NCBI GenBank assembly: GCA_002701385.1 | Contig: NZVD01000056.1 | Span: 1,573-49,684 of the forward strand | DNA: 48,112 nt | Source of the DNA: Rhodopirellula sp. | GTDB lineage: Bacteria > Planctomycetota > Planctomycetia > Pirellulales > Pirellulaceae | Direction: 5' to 3' | In this document: piece by piece, positions 42,499-48,112 of the stretch | Position numbering within the stretch: position 1 is the first letter of the stretch | How the letters are laid out: every line of letters begins with the position of its first letter | Program-made: the position numbers and the translations under genes | The notes under the pieces: model-generated | Told to the model about the DNA's origin: nothing | Databases searched by the model: none | The model's input: only the letters and a program-made list of their open reading frames with translations

Positions 42499-43629
42499 AT
42501 GAAAATAACCGATATTAAAACATACGTTGTTGGACTGGATCGCAACTTCATGTTTGTCGAAGTCCTTACCGACGAAGGCATCAATGGTCTGGGCGAAGCG
42601 GGACTCACATTCCGCGAAGATGCCCAGGTTGGGTTTATCGAAGCATTAAAACCCACTCTCATCGGTCAAGAGGCAACTCAAACGGAGCACCTTTGGCAGA
42701 CGATGACTCGCTGTGGATTCTTTCCGGCCACCGGGGTAGGTGCTGCGGCCGTGAGTGCAATCGACATTGCTTTATGGGATATCAAAGCAAAGTCCTACGG
42801 AGTGCCGCTGTACGAATTGCTTGGCGGCCAGGTTCGAGAAAAGATCTACTCCTATACGCATATCCATGGGCTCACCCCTAAGGCTCTCGCTCAAGACGCT
42901 CGCGACAAGTATGACGCCGGATGGAAGGTCGTGCGGTTTCAACCGCCTCATCAGGATGGTGTATTTGAACCTCGTGTGGCCATTAAGAATACGATTAAAC
43001 AAGTAGCAGCGATCCGCGAACTCGTCGGAGATGAAATTGAGATCATCCTTGACGTCCATACGCGTCTGGATGTGAACGATGCGATTTCCCTATGTAATCA
43101 ACTCGAGCCATACAGCCTTTATTTCATCGAAGACCCGGTCCGAGTTGAGAACATTGCTGTGGTCGAGCGTCTACGGAATGCCACAAGTGTACCAATCGCG
43201 ATTGGTGAGCAGCTCTCTTCCAAATGGGAGTTCGCGCCGCTCATCGAAAACAACTGGCTAGACTTTTGTCGAATGGATCTCTGTGTCGCAGGAGGTATCA
43301 CTGAGGCCCGTAAAATTGCTGGCATGTGCGAATCTCACTACATCCCCATCTCTCCCCACAATCCACTCGGCCCTGTTGCTACAGCAGCTTGTGTTCACAT
43401 GGATATGGCAACTAGTAACTTTGCTGTGCAGGAATGTGCACGGCCGCCGGGCACAATCCTGCCGGAACTGTTTCCCAATCAAGTCACCTGGGAGGCTGGA
43501 TACCTCTATGCGAATGATGCAACTGGGTTAGGTATCGAATTCAACGCCGAAGCTGCTAAGAAATACCCACCTGTCTCAGGAGATGCACCTCGCCTCCGTC
43601 GCGCCGATGGAAGCTATGTAAATTGGTAA
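42499..43629 (+). CDS. Enolase-superfamily sugar-acid dehydratase, galactonate-dehydratase-like
   Basis: A 376-residue mandelate racemase/enolase-superfamily enzyme with the capping N-terminal domain (1 to about 110) and the barrel. Metal and acid/base residues are D185 and H187 (LDVH), E211 (IEDP), E237 (GEQ) and H287 (SPHNPLGP). These sit exactly two residues beyond D183, H185, E209, E235 and H285 as I recall them for E. coli D-galactonate dehydratase, so dehydration of a sugar acid to a 2-keto-3-deoxy acid is likely. Galactonate is a good but untested guess; related members act on mannonate or gluconate. The product class fits the GguC-like protein at 1 kb, though the genes are far apart. 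Confidence 0.88.
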   Translation: MKITDIKTYVVGLDRNFMFVEVLTDEGINGLGEAGLTFREDAQVGFIEALKPTLIGQEATQTEHLWQTMTRCGFFPATGVGAAAVSAIDIALWDIKAKSYGVPLYELLGGQVREKIYSYTHIHGLTPKALAQDARDKYDAGWKVVRFQPPHQDGVFEPRVAIKNTIKQVAAIRELVGDEIEIILDVHTRLDVNDAISLCNQLEPYSLYFIEDPVRVENIAVVERLRNATSVPIAIGEQLSSKWEFAPLIENNWLDFCRMDLCVAGGITEARKIAGMCESHYIPISPHNPLGPVATAACVHMDMATSNFAVQECARPPGTILPELFPNQVTWEAGYLYANDATGLGIEFNAEAAKKYPPVSGDAPRLRRADGSYVNW

Positions 43630-43707
43630 GTGAATAAATATTTACCGCGTTTACCTGTCGTAGTCCGTAGGACGTAGTCGGGCTCAATTATCTAATTGTT
43701 TAAACGT

Positions 43708-44640
43708 TCACTGGTTTCTCTGGCTCAGCTCGCCGAACACATGTTCAATATTCTCTTCGCGTTCCAGCACATCCACACCAGTCCACTTTTTGTACCACGA
43801 GATTTTGACTTCCTTTTTAATCTCCTCCAGAGTTCTCCCTTTCTTAATCAGGCCGGCAATTTCCTTACGAAGCTCGACGAAGTATCGCTGCTGTGTCTTG
43901 ATCGTACTTAAGTCACCAAGCTCGCCGTGTCCGGGCGCCAACGTTTTGACAGGCAATTTCTTGATCTGATCGATCACATTGATCCAACTGGCCGTGTCAC
44001 TATGACCGGTGAAATTAAACGCGCCATTCACAACACAGTCTCCAGTAAACAGAATTCCTTGCTTGGGCAGCCAAGCTACAGCATCCCCGCCAGTATGTGC
44101 GTGACCAAAATGAAGTAGTTCAACTCGCATTTCGCCGTCATCAAAGACCATTTTTCGCGGAAAGTAGACTTCTGGAAGTTTGTAATCCAAAGAACCATAT
44201 TCATCCGGCTTCTCTTTTTTACTCGTTTCGAACCCCTCTAACCCCAGTGTCTGAAAGAGTGGTTTGGTTCGCTCTGATGCAATCGGCACTGCGCCAATCG
44301 CCTTGTAGATTGCATTTCCGTCCGCATGATCTCCATGATGGTGAGTATCGAAAATATACTTAATGGGTTTGTCAGTCTGTTTTCGGATCAGCTCAATCAC
44401 TTCCTCGGCCTGATTGGGGAAGTTGGCGTCGATGACTAGGACAAAATCCTTGAAAATGATCCATCCCTGATTACATCCCAAGAACTCTGGTTCAGTTTGG
44501 CATTTGCGGAAAAACACTCCGGGCGCCAATTCATAGACTTTGGTTTCTTCCGGGACGACAGCATGTGAGAGATGGGGCAATGACAATACTGTTACCAAAC
44601 TCAAAAGGCTGGTTAACACTAAATTTCTGACTGATAACAT
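43708..44640 (-). CDS. Exported MBL-fold metallo-hydrolase
   Basis: A 310-residue metallo-beta-lactamase-fold hydrolase with a signal peptide (residues 1-27, cleaved after SHA). The zinc ligands are H100-H-H102-G-D104-H105 (THHHGDHADG), a later His in HFGHAHTGGD, Asp in FTGDCV and His in APGHGE. The segment CNQGWIIFKD is shared with a lactonase/quinoprotein-linked MBL subgroup. The substrate may be a lactone, thioester or phosphodiester. It follows the GDPD gene by 12 nt, with AAGGAG between, so the two are almost certainly cotranscribed. Confidence 0.9.
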   Translation of the reverse strand: MLSVRNLVLTSLLSLVTVLSLPHLSHAVVPEETKVYELAPGVFFRKCQTEPEFLGCNQGWIIFKDFVLVIDANFPNQAEEVIELIRKQTDKPIKYIFDTHHHGDHADGNAIYKAIGAVPIASERTKPLFQTLGLEGFETSKKEKPDEYGSLDYKLPEVYFPRKMVFDDGEMRVELLHFGHAHTGGDAVAWLPKQGILFTGDCVVNGAFNFTGHSDTASWINVIDQIKKLPVKTLAPGHGELGDLSTIKTQQRYFVELRKEIAGLIKKGRTLEEIKKEVKISWYKKWTGVDVLEREENIEHVFGELSQRNQ

Positions 44641-44652
44641 CTTTCACTCCTT

Positions 44653-45543
44653 CTAGCGTGTAAAAAGAACGCGAGTCGGTGGCCCCTGAATCTGACGCTC
44701 ATTCACCCTCGGCATTGCACCATTTCCAATCCTTTTGAAGGTTTGAATCAATTGCTTTGGATCGTCCGAGGAGAGAGAAACTGGAGAGTGTTTGAGTAAT
44801 TGATACGTCTCGTCAAGCTCTCCTGCGGTTCCATTCAAGTGTACTGAACCACCGGCTAATCGCACTCGGCGTACTAAATCTTCTTCATATTCATCAAACC
44901 ACTTCGGCCACAGCCGAATTGTCTTCACTCCGTGTTCCACAAATTGCTCAATCTCACGAGGATTACTAATTAGTCCTAATTGCTCCGCTTCCGGCAGTAA
45001 CGCGCTGAACGTTTTGATGTGAGCCATACTACGAACTCCGACGATCATTCGCTCAGGCTCTCCATATTCCTTCACCTGCCGCACTACTTCATTACGATAT
45101 TCATCACCGTACTCTTTGAGATCCAAAACGACATCAATTCGGCCCTTACAAAACTGGAGCACTTCCTTGAGAGTCGGCACGGTTTCTTGACGATATCGTC
45201 TGGCGAACCAACTACCTGCATCAAGTGCTTTTATTTCAGCTAGAGACAACTCGTTGACTTTGCCTGTTCCGTTGGTGGTGCGATCGACGGTTGCATCATG
45301 CATCACAATCAATGCCCCATCTTTGGTTGTGCGGATATCGACCTCGACTGCCGTTGCGCCCACATCAATTGCTCTGGAAATCGCACTCAGAGTACATTCC
45401 GGCCGCTCTGTACTTGCTCCTCGGTGTGCAATTACTTGGGAGACCCCTTTGACCGTCTCACGCATATAGTCTCGACGAGTTGCCTCTGTCTCAAATTCCT
45501 CAAGTGGAGCGATGCAGTATATCAACAATAGGAGCGTGTTCAT
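44653..45543 (-). CDS. Glycerophosphodiester phosphodiesterase family protein
   Basis: A 296-residue GDPD, cleaving glycerophosphodiesters to glycerol-3-phosphate and an alcohol. Catalytic residues are H40 and R41 (AHRGA), E49 (PE, here PECT instead of the usual PENT), E67 and D69 (VEVDI) and H82 (MHDATVDRTTNG). A short hydrophobic N-terminus (NTLLLLIYCIAPL) may serve as a signal peptide or anchor. It is the first gene of a two-gene operon with the MBL-fold hydrolase downstream. Upstream, the 77-nt divergent gap to the propeller/HEAT gene has an ATAAC/GTTAT inverted repeat. Confidence 0.9.
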   Translation of the reverse strand: MNTLLLLIYCIAPLEEFETEATRRDYMRETVKGVSQVIAHRGASTERPECTLSAISRAIDVGATAVEVDIRTTKDGALIVMHDATVDRTTNGTGKVNELSLAEIKALDAGSWFARRYRQETVPTLKEVLQFCKGRIDVVLDLKEYGDEYRNEVVRQVKEYGEPERMIVGVRSMAHIKTFSALLPEAEQLGLISNPREIEQFVEHGVKTIRLWPKWFDEYEEDLVRRVRLAGGSVHLNGTAGELDETYQLLKHSPVSLSSDDPKQLIQTFKRIGNGAMPRVNERQIQGPPTRVLFTR

Positions 45544-45620
45544 TTTTGCTGAACCCTTTTTCCAAATAGCGTATAACGATAGATAGTTATTAGCATACCT
45601 ATTGCCACTGAGTTTCGCCC

Positions 45621-48112
45621 ATGTTTAATCGTTTTGCCTGTTGTTCTTTTGTATACGCGACCATTTGGGCTGTTTGGACACTTCTAATATCAGGCATTCC
45701 CGTTCAAGCTGCTGAAGTTGAGCTGGACGGCCAGATATTCACAGTCGCGGACGGAATGACCGTCGAGCGGGTCGCAGGTCCCCCGTTAGTAAACCGACCA
45801 ATTCACGCAGACTTTGACGAACAAGGCAGGCTCTACGTTCTGGACTCCAGCGGCTCTTCGGCTCGAGGCCCTGAACAACTCAAGGAGAAATCCCATCGAA
45901 TCGTCCAGCTTACTGACACAGATAAGGATGGAGTGTTCGATAAAAGCACCGTTTTTGCCGATAGATTCATGCTGCCGGAGGGAGCGTGCTGGCACGACGG
46001 CTCTTTGTACGTGGCCGCACCTCCTGAAATTTGGAAATTAACTGACGAGGACGACGATGGCATCGCGGAAAAACGTGAAGTTTGGTTTGACGGAACGACT
46101 CTGACCGGATGTGCCAATGATCTTCACGGCCCTTATTTAGGCCCAGACGGATTCCTTTATTGGGCCAAAGGTGCATTTGCAGAACAGTCTCATGATCTAC
46201 TAAACGGTGGCACACTCACGACTCGAGCAGCCCATCTATTTCGGCGACATCCATCGGGTGGTCCTATCGGAAATGTAATGACCGGTGGCATGGATAATCC
46301 GGTGGAAATTGTCTTCACTCCAGGTGGCGAACGAATTTTCACCACGACGTTTTTAGAACACCCTCAGGAAGGAAAGCGGGATGGCCTCATTCATGCGATC
46401 TATGGTGGGGTCTACGGTAAAGACCATGGAGTTCTAGTCGACCATCCGCGTACCGGAGAGTTGATGCCGGCGTTAGTTCATCAGGGGGCCTCGGCTCCCT
46501 GTGGTCTGGCCAGGCTCGAGTCTTCCCAGCTGGGAACTGATTACTCCACCAACGTCCTTTCCTGCTCGTTTAACAAACACCGAGTGTTTCGGCATAAGAT
46601 CGGAAACCAGGGAGGCATGCTCACTAGTGAGAATTCTGAATTCCTTGTCAGTGACAGCCCGGATTTCCATCCAACGGACGTTTTTGAGGATGCAGACGGA
46701 AGTGTCTTGGTGATCAATACGGGTGGTTGGTACAAGATTTGTTGCCCAACCAGTCAATTCTATCGCCCCGAGGTTTTAGGCGCGATCTATCGTGTCCGTA
46801 AGATCGGAAGTCACCAAGAGAACGATGCTCGTGGAAATACGATTGACTGGGGCCAGAAAAGCCCCGCCGAACTAGTATCGCTGCTGGCAGATAAACGATT
46901 TGCTGTCCGGAATCGTGCTCGCAAACGGTTAGGAGAATTAGGTGCGCTTGGCGTACCGGCATTGAAGGAAGGACTCTCCAAACTTAAAAATGACCAACAA
47001 CGACTCCAAGTCGTTTGGGCTATGTGCCAAAACTCTTCAGCGGCGGCCCGCCAGGCGATTCACCTAGCGTTAGACGACAGTAACGAAACGGTGGTCCATG
47101 CCGCCTTACACTCTATCAGCCTGATGCTTGACAAGACCGCTGCCGAGGCAATCCGCCAACACTTCGCTAGCTTCTCACCGTACAACCGTCGTATCGCTGC
47201 AGAATGCCTTGGACGCATTGGCAATTCAGAGGATATTCCACTATTGCTCAATTCCCTGACAACCAAAACGGATCGAGCGTTGGAACACTCGACCATCTTC
47301 GCCTGTATTGAGCTTGGTGAAGTTGACGCTATTCGTTCGCTGCTTTCATCAACCAATGTCGCAACCGTCAGAGGGGCATTAATTGCGTTAGATCAAATCC
47401 CTGGGGACCATCTGGAATCCGATGATGCATTGGCAGCCATCGGAGCAGATAACCAGGCAATGCAGGATACTGGCTGGTGGTTACTCGATCATCATCCAAC
47501 CTGGGCGGCGGGACTGACCGACTATTTTGAACGGGCGATCAAGCACAACAACGTCCCGACCGATGCCAGACAAAAGCTGCAACAACGGCTTAATCACTAC
47601 ATCAACACTCCGGAAATCCTGACAATGGTTGGTCAGTTATTTCAAAGCAATGATGCAAGCGTTGAGGCGTTCCTCCTGTCTGCCATCAGTTCAACCAAGT
47701 TAACGACCATTCCTGAGTCTATTACCGACGGCATTTATCAATCGCTGCAAACCTCCAATCCCGACAACTTGCTGTTGGCGGTAAATGCGGCCCGAGCAAT
47801 TCGTGGAGAAAAAGATCACCATCAGATCGAGGCTCGTTTACTGAGCCTCTTCCAGGATTCTCAGAATCCTGCTGAGATTCGACTGGCTGCCTTAAATGCA
47901 ATTCGGCCAACCGCCCGTCCACTCACAAGTAAGACCATCATTGAGATCCGTGATTATGCGGCCGCATCTCAACCTCTGCAACTTCAATCTCTGGCGGTCG
48001 ACGCTTTAGTCAATTCACCGTGGCCTATTGAGCAGTGGCGTCAAATTGCAGCCGTCATGCCAACACTGGGATCGATGCATTTGCGCCCGGTCGTTACCAC
48101 CTTAGTGAAGAC
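45621..48112 (+). CDS. PVC-type propeller/HEAT protein (C-terminus beyond window)
   Basis: At least 830 residues, still open at the window end. A signal peptide (residues 1-30, cleaved after QAA) is followed by a beta-propeller domain of the kind found in PVC-type heme-binding CxxCH proteins: VERVAGPPLVNRPIHADFDEQGR, DTDKDGVFDK, EGACWHDGSLYVAAPPEIWKL and a GGWYKICCPTSQFYRPE block (residues up to about 390). From about 400 on come HEAT-like helical pairs (SPAELVSLLADKRFAVRNRARKRLGELG, then many repeats). A C-terminal cytochrome c domain is expected in this family, but it lies outside the window, so heme binding cannot be verified here. ATG 45621 follows a weak ribosome site. Confidence 0.88.
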   Translation, partial: MFNRFACCSFVYATIWAVWTLLISGIPVQAAEVELDGQIFTVADGMTVERVAGPPLVNRPIHADFDEQGRLYVLDSSGSSARGPEQLKEKSHRIVQLTDTDKDGVFDKSTVFADRFMLPEGACWHDGSLYVAAPPEIWKLTDEDDDGIAEKREVWFDGTTLTGCANDLHGPYLGPDGFLYWAKGAFAEQSHDLLNGGTLTTRAAHLFRRHPSGGPIGNVMTGGMDNPVEIVFTPGGERIFTTTFLEHPQEGKRDGLIHAIYGGVYGKDHGVLVDHPRTGELMPALVHQGASAPCGLARLESSQLGTDYSTNVLSCSFNKHRVFRHKIGNQGGMLTSENSEFLVSDSPDFHPTDVFEDADGSVLVINTGGWYKICCPTSQFYRPEVLGAIYRVRKIGSHQENDARGNTIDWGQKSPAELVSLLADKRFAVRNRARKRLGELGALGVPALKEGLSKLKNDQQRLQVVWAMCQNSSAAARQAIHLALDDSNETVVHAALHSISLMLDKTAAEAIRQHFASFSPYNRRIAAECLGRIGNSEDIPLLLNSLTTKTDRALEHSTIFACIELGEVDAIRSLLSSTNVATVRGALIALDQIPGDHLESDDALAAIGADNQAMQDTGWWLLDHHPTWAAGLTDYFERAIKHNNVPTDARQKLQQRLNHYINTPEILTMVGQLFQSNDASVEAFLLSAISSTKLTTIPESITDGIYQSLQTSNPDNLLLAVNAARAIRGEKDHHQIEARLLSLFQDSQNPAEIRLAALNAIRPTARPLTSKTIIEIRDYAAASQPLQLQSLAVDALVNSPWPIEQWRQIAAVMPTLGSMHLRPVVTTLVK

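Noticed and set aside
1-48112. CRISPR arrays, transposons, prophage, tRNA or rRNA genes
   Set aside because: No repeat-spacer pattern, transposase, phage gene, or tRNA/rRNA signature was seen when reading the sequence; a tRNAscan and Rfam run would confirm this.

Overview
The window reads as marine Planctomycetota chromosome, most likely from the Pirellulales (inference). The evidence is the gene repertoire: two sulfatases, two DUF1501 proteins with Tat-type leaders, a PVC-type propeller/HEAT protein (the heme-binding CxxCH family), a PQQ-like outer-surface propeller, a Gfo/Idh/MocA oxidoreductase with a Tat leader, SMP-30 and 6-phosphogluconolactonase-like propellers, a sialate O-acetylesterase and an FGE-like protein. 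I see no rRNA, tRNA, insertion sequence, phage gene, attachment site or CRISPR array, and no obvious pseudogene. The two outermost genes are cut by the window ends.

Layout. 1-7.9 kb: a minus-strand run of sulfatase (cut), GguC/AraD1-type FAH-fold protein, DUF6817-like protein, PQQ-like propeller, FabG-like SDR, PhoD phosphatase and YhcC-type radical SAM. 8.1-12.2 kb: an FHA protein facing a minus-strand group of M24 peptidase, SDR (joined by TAATG) and M81/MlrC-like protein. 12.3-17.2 kb: ComM-type AAA ATPase, then minus-strand sulfatase, Dabb protein and ApbE. 17.4-21.3 kb: plus-strand oxidoreductase, strong terminator, transglutaminase lipoprotein, BshB1-like deacetylase and a short MscS. 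21.4-24.4 kb: lactonase-type propellers flanking an AhpD-like protein.

24.4-29.3 kb is the most informative locus: the aerobic ribonucleotide reductase nrdA-nrdB on the minus strand. NrdB carries the class Ic signature: Phe at the radical-Tyr position and Glu at the first metal ligand, with every ligand in register with the Chlamydia trachomatis enzyme. A sigma70-type promoter lies about 750 nt upstream of nrdA with two NrdR-box palindromes 31 bp apart, one abutting and overlapping the -35 and one over the -10. The long leader has no convincing gene but several near-perfect hairpins. Divergent from it, after another 530 nt of hairpin-rich DNA, is a fatty acid desaturase, another oxygen-dependent di-metal enzyme.

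31-48 kb: an FGE-like protein split by an inserted domain and lacking one catalytic Cys, a methyltransferase, DUF1501 plus D-aminoacylase-like amidohydrolase, a Cys-less FmdB-like protein, a thioredoxin-like protein converging on a second DUF1501 across a shared terminator, sialate O-acetylesterase, a GT39-like membrane protein, a galactonate-dehydratase-like enolase, a GDPD/MBL pair and the truncated PVC propeller/HEAT gene. Overall the window serves scavenging of sulfated and acidic sugars, phosphoesters and D-amino acid derivatives, plus a housekeeping dNTP-synthesis locus. Family names come from memory of motifs; no database was searched.
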